This document shows positions 55,945 to 64,000 of a stretch of 64,000 nt of DNA, piece by piece (position 1 is the first letter of the stretch; each line of letters opens with the position of its first letter). Below the pieces are notes generated by a model that was given only the letters and a program-made list of their open reading frames with translations, had not been told where the DNA came from and ran no database searches. The DNA comes from Pseudomonas amygdali (GTDB lineage: Bacteria > Pseudomonadota > Gammaproteobacteria > Pseudomonadales > Pseudomonadaceae). The stretch is from positions 1 to 64,000 of the forward strand of contig NZ_LKBW01000321.1 of assembly GCF_002699855.1 (NCBI RefSeq), given 5' to 3'. The translations under genes and the position numbers were made by a program.

Positions 55945-56154
55945 TTATGACTCTGTAACGAGACCGATGACGTCATCCACACTCTTACAAGCGTTGAGAC
56001 GGTTGGCCGACAGGTTCTTATCCAGCCGTTCATTCGCAAGCGACATGAAGGTCAGGACCGCAATGGAGTCCCAATCCAGACTTTGTCCTTTGCTCAAGGT
56101 GCCTTCGCCTGCTTCCATCGCTTCTTCGATCAGCTTAAGTACTTTGTCTTCCAT
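55945..56154 (-). CDS. Dedicated acyl carrier protein (viosamine island)
   Basis: The 69-residue acidic protein has LDWDSIAVL, with Ser30 as the phosphopantetheine site, and FMSLANERLDKNLSANRLNACKSVDDVIGLV. It is too short and divergent to be the housekeeping AcpP. It leads the minus-strand operon with the reductase, acyltransferase and ketoacyl synthase, and would carry the acyl intermediates. GGGAG lies upstream of the ATG. Confidence 0.85.
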   Translation of the reverse strand: MEDKVLKLIEEAMEAGEGTLSKGQSLDWDSIAVLTFMSLANERLDKNLSANRLNACKSVDDVIGLVTES

Positions 56155-56227
56155 CTCGATGCTCCCGGACAGCCTACTATTGGATTAAAACGCGCGCCGA
56201 CCAAAGCCTGCGCCTGACAGGACGTTA

Positions 56228-56242
56228 GCAATAATCGAACCA
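56228..56242 (-). promoter_or_regulatory. Candidate RpoN promoter of the ACP-led viosamine operon
   Basis: The minus strand reads TGGTTC-N5-TTGC (TGGTTCGATTATTGC), with exact spacing and the same -24 variant as the flgF promoter. The leader to the ACP start is about 60 bases. The gap 56155-56429 has no gene. It also has a hairpin at 56264-56290 (GCCCCTGT/ACAGGGGC), probably ending the kinase/regulator transcript. Confidence 0.5.
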
Positions 56243-56263
56243 AGCCATTGAGCACACGGGGAA

Positions 56264-56290
56264 GCCCCTGTTATCGGGCTGGACAGGGGC
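56264..56290. other. Hairpin downstream of the histidine kinase gene
   Basis: The 8-bp stem GCCCCTGT/ACAGGGGC has an 11-base loop and no T-run on the minus strand. It lies 140 bases past the kinase stop and 22 bases upstream of the ACP promoter candidate, so it may separate the two units. Confidence 0.4.
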
Positions 56291-56429
56291 AAAAGGCAGG
56301 CATTGAGGACACGAAAGTCAAAAACATGACAGGCTTATCGACAACGGGATAACGCAAGTGCGCGGCACCGCGTCAATATAATGCTGGTGCGCGGCTGTCT
56401 CATATTTCGCAGCAATTGCAGTTCGGGTT

Positions 56430-57125
56430 TCAGGGCAGATAAATGCTGAACATTCCCCCGCCCAGCACGCCGCCGTTGGCGATTTCGATTCGCCCGCGCA
56501 TGCCGTTGCGCACATGCAGCCGGGCAATGTGCGCAGCAAAGTACAAGCCCAGGCCGGTACTGCCACTGCCCTGATTGATGCCCTGCACGTAATCGGTCTG
56601 CTGATCGATCAGATAGGCCGGATAGCCTGGGCCGTCATCGTTGATGGTGATTTTCAGTTGACCGCCTTCTTCACCGATGCTGATCACGATCTGCTCGCGG
56701 GCAAAGCCGATGGCATTGACGATGATATTGCCGACCACCGAGCCCACTAGTTCACGGTCAAAAAAGCCCAAGGGGCTCATGTCATCGATTTCATAGCGCG
56801 CGGCGATACCGCGGCTGGCCAGCACGTCCTGATGGTGCGCCAGCTGCGCTTCGATGAAATCGTCCAATTCGTGGTAATCCGGACGCAACGGCAGTTGGTT
56901 GACGCCGAGTTTGTATAGGCCCAGCAGCTGCACGAGCATGCCGTTGAGGTTGGCGAACTCATAGTCGATGACGCCCTGTTCCGGCATGTCACGCTGATGG
57001 CCGGAAAGCTTCGCCAGCCACTCGCTGTGCGCCTGTGTCAGGGTCGCCAGCGAGTTTTTCATGTCGTGCACGGTGGAGGCGATCACCATGGAAAAGTCGA
57101 GGCCCTGCTCTGTCTCTTCACTCAT
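56430..57125 (-). CDS. Soluble histidine kinase-like protein
   Basis: The 231-residue protein has an H-box-like segment near residue 20 (STVHDMKNSLATLTQAHSEWL) and a HATPase domain (NIIVNAIGFAREQ, NDDGPGYP, GSGSTGLGLYFAAHI). It has no sensor or membrane region. It overlaps the response regulator gene by ATGA, so the two are coupled. The kinase would act on the receiver of the TPR protein; the signal is unknown. Confidence 0.85.
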   Translation of the reverse strand: MSEETEQGLDFSMVIASTVHDMKNSLATLTQAHSEWLAKLSGHQRDMPEQGVIDYEFANLNGMLVQLLGLYKLGVNQLPLRPDYHELDDFIEAQLAHHQDVLASRGIAARYEIDDMSPLGFFDRELVGSVVGNIIVNAIGFAREQIVISIGEEGGQLKITINDDGPGYPAYLIDQQTDYVQGINQGSGSTGLGLYFAAHIARLHVRNGMRGRIEIANGGVLGGGMFSIYLP

Positions 57126-58723
57126 GCGCCAAACGCCCTCTCCCTGAGTTTCTGGTAACGCTCATAACGCGGATCACTTTCCGGAATCTTGCCCAGCACG
57201 GTCAGGCTGGCACGGCACTCGTCAATGCCGGCCTGCCCGAGGCTCTGCCCCGGATGAAGCAGCGACTGCACCATGTTCAGCACAATACTGATGTTCTTCG
57301 GCTGCAAGCCCAGGGCGCTGCGGAAAAACGCCTGTGCCTCGGTGAGGTTTCCGGCCTTGTAACTGCGCACGCCTTGCAGGTTGAAATCGACGGCAGCCTT
57401 GCTGGCTCCCAGAATCGCGGGATCGTCGGTCATGCTGGCGACGCTTTTCATCACCGCCGGATCATCGCCATAGGCTTCAGCACAGCTCTTCAGAACACTG
57501 GCGCCCGCTTCTTCCTGCCCCAGCTTCTTGAGCTGCGCAGCCACCATCAGGGCGGCATCGGCACTGAGCACCTGCTCCATGCCATCGAGCCTGGCCATCG
57601 CCTGTTCGGTGAGCTTGGCTGCGGTTTCCGGGTCCGAGTGCTGCAGGCTGGCAGCCTTCATCAGGCGGGTGCGCACTTGCAGACCTTCGTCGTCGGTGTG
57701 TTCCTTGGCAACGTCGACAAGGGCGTTGTTGATCTCGACACGCGTGCGCGCATCCAACCCCTGCTCGCCGCCCTTGCTGATCAGAGCATGTGCCAGACCC
57801 AGGTTGGTTTCCGGGTCCTTGAAGCGCGAATGCTGGCCTTGGGAAACCGCCTGGCGATAGGCTTTGGAGGCACTTTCAAAATCCTCGTTGCCCAGCGCCA
57901 GCTTGCCCAGCAGCTTCTGTCGACGGACTGCCAGAGGCGACAGGCGCACAGCGCTTTCCAGCACCGTCTGCGCCCGCTTGGCATCGCCAAGCGCCACCAG
58001 CACATCAGCCAGGCCATCGAACAGCGCCGGCATGGCCGGAAACGCCTTGATTGCCTGTTCATAGACGGCCTGCGCTTCGGCAGTCTTGCCGCGTTTCAGC
58101 AGCAGACTGCCCAACGCGCCGTAGGCCCACGGCGTGGCACGATCAGCCAGAATGGTCTTGAGAAAAGCTTCCAGTGGCTCGTTCTGCTTCAGGTCCCGCA
58201 AGGCATCCGCCTTGTAGCGCAAGCACAACGGCGCATAACGCGGGTCCTGCTCGATCAGCTTGTTGCACGCGGCCAGCACCTCGGCCGGTTTGCGCCGGTC
58301 GAGGGCCTGCAGAATCGGCTTGAGCAAGGTCTTGCGCTGCACCAGCTTTTCCAGGCGCTGGGCCAGCCCGGCACGGTTGAACGGCTTGGTCAGGTAACCG
58401 TCCGGCTCCCACTCAAGCGCACTCATGACCATCGCCTGACTGTTTTCGGCGGTGACCATAATGAACACGCTTTCGTAGCTCAACAGCCGCTCGATCATCA
58501 AATCTTCCAGCACCTGCTTGCCATTCTTGCGGCCATCACCCAGATTGAAGTCATGCAATACGAAGTCATAACGCTTTTGCGAGCACATGCGCAGCGCCTG
58601 CTCGCCGGTGTCGGCGGTATCCACTTCCTTGACGCCCAGTTCACGCAGCATCGACCGCACTGAACTGCGAAAGTCAGAGAAGTCATCAACGATAAGAAAG
58701 CTTTTTTGGTTGTACGCCAGCAT
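57122..58723 (-). CDS. Response regulator with TPR-repeat output domain
   Basis: The 533-residue protein has an N-terminal receiver (residues 1-125: FLIVDDFSDFRSSVRSML, Asp58 in FVLHDFNLGDG, MVTAEN, LTKPF). The rest is helical with TPR-like units (for example WAYGALGSLLLKRGKTAEAQAVYEQAIKAFP and GNLTEAQAFFRSALGLQPKNISIVLNMVQSLL). There is no DNA-binding or enzymatic output, so it probably signals by protein contact. MLAYNQKSF at 58723 is the start. Its target is unknown. Confidence 0.85.
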   Translation of the reverse strand: MLAYNQKSFLIVDDFSDFRSSVRSMLRELGVKEVDTADTGEQALRMCSQKRYDFVLHDFNLGDGRKNGKQVLEDLMIERLLSYESVFIMVTAENSQAMVMSALEWEPDGYLTKPFNRAGLAQRLEKLVQRKTLLKPILQALDRRKPAEVLAACNKLIEQDPRYAPLCLRYKADALRDLKQNEPLEAFLKTILADRATPWAYGALGSLLLKRGKTAEAQAVYEQAIKAFPAMPALFDGLADVLVALGDAKRAQTVLESAVRLSPLAVRRQKLLGKLALGNEDFESASKAYRQAVSQGQHSRFKDPETNLGLAHALISKGGEQGLDARTRVEINNALVDVAKEHTDDEGLQVRTRLMKAASLQHSDPETAAKLTEQAMARLDGMEQVLSADAALMVAAQLKKLGQEEAGASVLKSCAEAYGDDPAVMKSVASMTDDPAILGASKAAVDFNLQGVRSYKAGNLTEAQAFFRSALGLQPKNISIVLNMVQSLLHPGQSLGQAGIDECRASLTVLGKIPESDPRYERYQKLRERAFGA

Positions 58724-59089
58724 CCGGATTCCTGCACAGGAGAGGGTGAAAATATGAGACCCACGGCCTGAAAACCACTCAGACCAGACTCGGCAGCCCA
58801 TTTTTCAGGACGCACATAATAAATGATGGCAACATGCCATAATACAGTTCGCCGTTGCCGCCCTCCCCGCAACAAGCCACGCGGTTCAGGGCAACACTCA
58901 GTTTTTCGACCATACGGGCAGAAACTGTAGAACGAACATCAACTTCGCGCATTGTCCGGGCGGCAGGCATGCAGACATTTTGCGAGCTGGATCGTAATTG
59001 CAGGAGCAGGAAGGGAGTTTTAGCGAGGCTCATCACCTTTCGTTCATGCCAGCGCGCGGCGCCGGCATGAGCAGCTGTTTCGGGCAGGT
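58724..59089. other. Intergenic region between the SH3-domain gene and the TPR response regulator
   Basis: In these 366 bases I see no convincing gene. A 12-bp, one-mismatch hairpin lies at 59044-59070 (TCATGCCAGCGC/GCGCCGGCATGA), just past the SH3-domain gene. The promoter of the regulator pair presumably lies here, but no clear -35/-10 or RpoN motif is visible. Confidence 0.5.
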
Positions 59090-59764
59090 TTACACCCAGC
59101 CATCGTTCTTCTTGCGACCCTTGGTCAACGCCGGAAGGATCAGACCCACCAGCAGGCCTGCACCGGCAATGCTGCCGCCATAAACCATGTAGCGCATCAT
59201 TACCTGCTTGTTCTCGTCGCCGAGCCGCGCCTGAGTGGCACGCAACTCGGCCTGAGAATCAGCCAGTTGATCGTTAAGGGTCTTGGTGCGGGCTTCCAGT
59301 TCGTCGACCAGTTTCTTGCGCGCATCAAGAGTCTCTTGCATGCCTTGCACACGGGTCTTCCAGGTATTGTCGATGCCTGCCAGTTGATCGGTCAGTTCGC
59401 TGACCTGCTGGGTCAGTTGCGGCACACGCTCGGCCTGACCAGGCACCTCCTGCAGGTCAGTGCTGGGGATCCACACCGTGGAACCGCCTTCGCCGCGCAC
59501 CTGGCTGAACTTGCCCGAAGAGCTGAGCAGCTCGACCTTCTGCCCGGATTTCAGCGTCCCCACAATCCGATGATCATCGGTTGGTCCGCTGCGTACGTAG
59601 GTGGTGAGGCTGTCGCTGACCCAGCGATCGCTGCCTGCGGCCTGCGCGTTGCCAGGAACGACAACGGTCAATGCAGCGCCAAACAGGCCTGCGCCGAGCA
59701 AGCGACGCGAAACAGCGAACAGGCCAGGGGCTCGGGAAAGAAGTGCGGAGAAATGACGAGACAT
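59090..59764 (-). CDS. TIGR04211 family SH3 domain-containing membrane protein
   Basis: The 224-residue protein has a signal sequence to about residue 43 (LFGAALTVVVPGNAQA). A bacterial SH3 domain (RWVSDSLTTYVRSGPTDDHRIVGTLKSGQKVELL) and a coiled coil (about residues 112-185) follow. A C-terminal membrane anchor (YGGSIAGAGLLVGLILPAL) precedes a basic tail. The architecture matches YgiM-like proteins. Its role is not established. Confidence 0.85.
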   Translation of the reverse strand: MSRHFSALLSRAPGLFAVSRRLLGAGLFGAALTVVVPGNAQAAGSDRWVSDSLTTYVRSGPTDDHRIVGTLKSGQKVELLSSSGKFSQVRGEGGSTVWIPSTDLQEVPGQAERVPQLTQQVSELTDQLAGIDNTWKTRVQGMQETLDARKKLVDELEARTKTLNDQLADSQAELRATQARLGDENKQVMMRYMVYGGSIAGAGLLVGLILPALTKGRKKNDGWV

Positions 59765-60216
59765 GGCGATAATTATCTTTATCTGAAATGAAAATAAAGC
59801 CTCGTTTAACGGGCCGGCTAAGGATGGGAGCGGCAGGCGATCAAAGGTTTTGCAACTCCTGCCCGGACGGAATGTCTGCCTATCAGGCGCGCTTAAAAAG
59901 CACCTGATTATCCCTTTCGTGCAGGCCGTCCAGAAAGTCCATCAGCTAACAGACTCCGTTAACGGGGTCAGGTTCACTATTGCCCGTTGTCCGCGTCAAA
60001 ATTCAGCCGCGCGGTCATGCCGGGCAAGTGCCTGCTTTCAAAAGAATTCGCTTGCCGATTCAATCCTGCGATGGCGCACAAAGGCTCAAACAGGGGACGT
60101 CTGCGGTCCGGCGTTTGCTTTCCCGGCCAAGTGCTGTAGAAAAGGCTCCACAGGGGTGAATGTTCTCAATGTTCACCATCCTGATGCTCGACTGCATCGC
60201 TCTAATGGAAAATAGA
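59765..60216. other. Divergent intergenic region before ppnN
   Basis: In these 452 bases between two divergent genes I see no supported gene. A plus open frame at 59850-60215 lacks recognisable features. A small imperfect dyad (59952-59969, GACTCCGTTAACGGGGTC) is the only structure noted. Confidence 0.4.
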
Positions 60217-61590
60217 ATGATCCCAAGACAAGTGATTAACGCCACCGTAAGTCCGAAAGGCAGCCTTGAAACCCTGTCCCAGCGTGAAGTGCAACAACTC
60301 AGCGCGGCCGGTTCAGGCAGCACCTACACCCTGTTTCGCCAGTGCGCCCTGGCCATTCTCAATACTGGCGCCCACGTCGATAACGCCAAGACCATTCTTG
60401 AGGCGTACGAAAGCTTTGAAGTACGAATTCATCAGCAGGATCGCGGTGTGCGCCTGGAGCTGCTCAACGCTCCGGCCGATGCGTTTGTCGATGGTGAAAT
60501 GATCGCCAGCACCCGCGAGATGCTGTTCAGCGCCCTGCGTGACATCGTTTACACCGAAAGCGAACTGGACAGCCAGCGCATCGACCTGAGCAATTCTCAG
60601 GGCATCACCGATTACGTGTTCCACCTGCTGCGCAATGCCCGTACGCTGCGCGCTGGCGTAGAGCCGAAGATGGTGGTGTGCTGGGGTGGTCACTCGATCA
60701 ACACTGAAGAATACAAATACACCAAGAAAGTCGGCCATGAACTGGGCCTGCGCAGCCTGGATATCTGCACCGGCTGCGGCCCTGGCGTAATGAAAGGCCC
60801 GATGAAGGGCGCGACTATTGCCCACGCCAAGCAACGCATTGTCGGCGGGCGCTATCTGGGCCTGACCGAGCCGAGCATCATTGCGGCCGAAGCACCCAAC
60901 CCGATCGTCAACGAGCTGGTGATCCTGCCGGACATCGAAAAACGTCTCGAAGCCTTCGTGCGCGTTGGCCACGGCATCATCATCTTCCCCGGTGGCGCAG
61001 GCACGGCTGAAGAATTCCTCTATCTGCTTGGCATTCTGATGCACCCGGACAACAAGGACGTACCGTTCCCGGTAATCCTGACCGGTCCGAAAAATACCGA
61101 GCCGTACCTGCAACAGTTGCACGCGTTCGTCGGTGCCACGCTGGGTGAAGAAGCGCAGCGTCATTACCAGATCATCATCGACAACCCGGCAGACGTCGCC
61201 CGGCAGATGACTCAAGGCCTGAAAGAAGTGAAGCAGTTCCGCCGCGAGCGGAATGACGCGTTTCACTTCAACTGGCTGCTGAAGATCGAGGAAAGCTTCC
61301 AGCACCCTTTCGATCCCACTCACGAGAATATGTCGAAACTGCAACTGAACCACGACGTGCCCACTCACGAGCTGGCCGCCAACCTGCGCCGGGCGTTTTC
61401 CGGGATTGTCGCGGGCAACGTCAAGGACAAGGGCATTCGCCTGATCGAGGAGCACGGTCCTTATCAGATTCAAGGCGATCCTTCGATCATGGGGCCGCTG
61501 GACAAGCTGCTGCAGGCGTTTGTCGATCAGCACCGGATGAAGTTGCCCGGTGGCGCGGCCTACGTGCCGTGTTATCAGGTCGTGGCCTGA
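60217..61590 (+). CDS. ppnN: Pyrimidine/purine nucleotide 5'-monophosphate nucleosidase PpnN
   Basis: The 457-residue protein of the PpnN (YgdH) group of the LOG family hydrolyses nucleoside monophosphates to base and ribose 5-phosphate. The conserved core is CWGGHSINTEEYKYTKKVG, CTGCGPGVMKGPMKGA and IIFPGGAGTAEEFLYLLGI (the PGGxGTxxE motif). ATG 60217 (MIPRQVINATVSPKGSLE) is preferred; ATG 60205 is four codons upstream and has a poorer ribosome site. Confidence 0.93.
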   Translation: MIPRQVINATVSPKGSLETLSQREVQQLSAAGSGSTYTLFRQCALAILNTGAHVDNAKTILEAYESFEVRIHQQDRGVRLELLNAPADAFVDGEMIASTREMLFSALRDIVYTESELDSQRIDLSNSQGITDYVFHLLRNARTLRAGVEPKMVVCWGGHSINTEEYKYTKKVGHELGLRSLDICTGCGPGVMKGPMKGATIAHAKQRIVGGRYLGLTEPSIIAAEAPNPIVNELVILPDIEKRLEAFVRVGHGIIIFPGGAGTAEEFLYLLGILMHPDNKDVPFPVILTGPKNTEPYLQQLHAFVGATLGEEAQRHYQIIIDNPADVARQMTQGLKEVKQFRRERNDAFHFNWLLKIEESFQHPFDPTHENMSKLQLNHDVPTHELAANLRRAFSGIVAGNVKDKGIRLIEEHGPYQIQGDPSIMGPLDKLLQAFVDQHRMKLPGGAAYVPCYQVVA

Positions 61591-61613
61591 TCCCACGGCA
61601 ATAACCGGCAGGC

Positions 61614-61641
61614 AAACGGGGCGCCCTTGAGCGCCCCGTTT
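61614..61641. terminator. Bidirectional terminator between ppnN and pobR
   Basis: An 11-bp perfect stem AAACGGGGCGC/GCGCCCCGTTT lies between convergent ends. A T-rich tail follows on the plus strand. Confidence 0.85.
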
Positions 61642-62389
61642 CTATTTCTGCTGACGAAACGCTTTGGGCGACTGCCCGGTGGCGCGTTTGAAGAAGCGCG
61701 AAAAATAAGCGGGTTCGGAAAACCCGAGGCTGTCGGACACCTGATTGATGGTCATGGTGGTGTAGATCAGGTTGCGCCTGGCCTCCAGCAACAGCCGCTG
61801 GCTGATGATCTGCAAGGCCGACTGGTTGCACAGGCGCCGACACAGCGAATTCAAATGCGCGGCGCTGATGCCCATGGCCTGCGCATGCTGGTGAATGGAC
61901 CAGCACGTTGATCAATGAATGCAGCATCAGATCGCGACCAGCCCTGGGCTGCCGGTACTCACGGGCGATGGCGCTGAACAGCGTATCAACGTAATGGCTG
62001 TCCGCCCCTAGCTCGTAACACCGTGTCGTGCGCATTGCCGAGCTGTCGAGTGCCGTCTCAAGCTGCTCCACCAAGGGTTTGGCCAGACTGAGAATGTGCC
62101 CCTGAATATCTTCGGCAAACCTGAAGGTGTGCACGCTTAACGCCGGAACCACCTGCAGCGAAGGTGTCTCGACCTCGGTGACCACATCCTCGACCTTGAG
62201 CATCGCCCTGCCGGACTGCACATACAGCAACTGCACCAGATCTCCATGGCGATGCGGCTTGATCTCCCATTCGTGCATCTTGCTGCGCTCGGGGATCGAC
62301 TCGCAATGGATCAGGTCCGGGGTCGGCCAGGCCGCGGTTTCCCCGTAAAGCTTGAACACCGGTATCGTTGCAGTGGCAGGTCTGGCCAT
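61642..62389 (-). pseudogene. pobR: AraC-family regulator of pobA (PobR), with internal deletion and frameshift
   Basis: The N-terminal cupin-like effector domain is intact (MARPATATIPVFKLYGETAAWPTPDLIHCESIPERS to LMLHSLINVLV). The C-terminal AraC helix-turn-helix is intact in a different frame (HQHAQAMGISAAHLNSLCRRLCNQSALQII ... GFSEPAYFSRFFKRATGQSPKAFRQQK). The frame changes near 61896-61905. Read through, the total is about 250 codons versus about 290 in PobR proteins. The linker normally between the domains is missing, as if about 40 codons were deleted. It is divergent from pobA. Translation of the DNA-binding domain would need re-initiation. Confidence 0.82.
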
Positions 62390-62508
62390 GTGTTCTTCTC
62401 CCGTCCGGACCCTCGAAAAGTCCAGATAATGCGTCGAATATTGCCTTCTTATCTCGATGGCATCCATTAAAAATGCAGGAGACAAAAACAATCATATCCC
62501 GCTGATGA

Positions 62509-63726
<1,218 letters not shown>

Positions 63727-63748
63727 CGTATTTCACCTATTGCGTATG

Positions 63749-63791
63749 AGGACGCAGAGCGTCCTGAAAAGCATGCCGACGCCGAGCGTCG
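63749..63791. repeat. REP-type palindrome pair
   Basis: AGGACGCAGAGCGTCCT (63749-63765) and CGACGCCGAGCGTCG (63777-63791) are two adjacent REP-like palindromes after pobA. A further half-copy GCTCTGCGTCCGG is at 63808-63820. They fit the dispersed repeats of P. syringae genomes. Confidence 0.75.
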
Positions 63792-63854
63792 CACGATAGC
63801 GGTAGTGAGCTCTGCGTCCGGTCTTGAGCAGCGTCGCCAAGAGGATGCGCAGCC

Positions 63855-63879
63855 ATGCAATGCAATGCAATGCAATGCA
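63855..63879. repeat. Pentanucleotide repeat (ATGCA)x5
   Basis: There are five exact tandem copies of ATGCA. The repeat is intergenic, so slippage would not change a visible protein. Confidence 0.95.
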
Positions 63880-63895
63880 CGCCAGCGCAGAGCCC

Positions 63896-63919
63896 TGCGT
63901 TGTGCAATCACACAACGCA
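63896..63919. other. Perfect hairpin near the right edge
   Basis: A 9-bp stem TGCGTTGTG/CACAACGCA with a 6-base loop. No T-run. The last 270 bases otherwise hold only the repeats listed above. Confidence 0.6.
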
Positions 63920-64000
63920 CGCCCTCCACAGCCGTGCAAAACCCCAAAGCGTTTTCATGGGCACCACCCTATGATCGGCAGTGCACCTGACAGCTCCATA

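Noticed and set aside
56264-56290. Rho-independent terminator after the kinase gene
   Set aside because: The stem is good but no T-run follows on the minus strand, so it is listed only as a hairpin.
58779-59036. 85-codon minus-strand frame between the SH3 and TPR genes
   Set aside because: No ribosome site, no domain and no conserved neighbours.
59850-60215. 121-codon plus-strand frame before ppnN
   Set aside because: Composition unlike neighbouring genes and no recognisable domain; treated as intergenic.
60313-61596. 427-codon minus-strand open frame over ppnN
   Set aside because: The plus-strand frame has the PGGxGT motif; the minus frame has no features.

Overview
The window comes from a fluorescent pseudomonad of the Pseudomonas syringae group. 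The flagellin (15167-16015) carries the syringae-type flg22 segment at residues 30-51. It has serines at 143, 164, 176, 183, 193 and 201, the six known glycosylation sites of P. syringae flagellin. The gene order flgL - two giant glycosyltransferases - ketoacyl synthase - fliC is the P. syringae flagellin glycosylation island. REP-type repeats, pobA and ppnN fit the same group. Nothing was searched against a database; all family calls are by recognition.

Layout. 1-94 is the tail of an IS5-like transposase that interrupts a response-regulator/SpoIIE-type phosphatase gene (80-1476), which also has a 2-bp frameshift. 1433-12589 (minus) holds an anti-sigma antagonist, fliJIHGFE, fleRS, fleQ and fliT. 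12616-16015 (minus) holds fliS, fliD, flaG and fliC. 16343-24178 (minus) is the glycosylation island (ketoacyl-ACP synthase, fgt2, fgt1). 24267-38027 (minus) is flgL to flgB, including a second, enlarged flgE-like gene with its own leader. 38307-40243 is a cyanate module (DUF1348 gene, cynS, cynR) set inside the flagellar cluster. 40336-44800 is cheR and cheV (minus) and flgA, flgM, flgN and flgZ (plus). 44879-47686 is an MFS transporter and a glutamine-synthetase-like gene. 47969-56154 is a modified-viosamine island: aminotransferase, methyltransferase and giant transferase on plus; ketoacyl synthase, acyltransferase, reductase and acyl carrier protein on minus. 56430-63726 holds a histidine kinase/TPR response regulator pair, an SH3-domain protein, ppnN, a broken pobR and pobA. 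REP and pentanucleotide repeats close the window.

How it fits together. RpoN (-24/-12) motifs with exact spacing stand before fliE, fleS, flgB and flgA. Weaker ones stand before flgF and before both arms of the viosamine island. FliA-type motifs stand before fliC and flgM. This matches the FleQ -> RpoN/FleSR -> FliA hierarchy known from Pseudomonas. The two glycan islands together can explain the rhamnose-rhamnose-modified-viosamine trisaccharide reported on P. syringae flagellin. VioA makes the amino sugar. ACP, ketoacyl synthase, reductase and acyltransferase can build and attach a 3-hydroxybutanoyl group. The methyltransferase can O-methylate it, and Fgt1, Fgt2 and VioT assemble the chain.

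The most unusual points are: two lesions in the anti-sigma phosphatase gene; a FlgE paralogue with a duplicated domain and a hairpin that can cover its ribosome binding site; a predicted near-leaderless flgA mRNA; an opposed FliA-like promoter inside the glycosylation island; a deletion/frameshift in pobR; and twin terminators around the cyn module.
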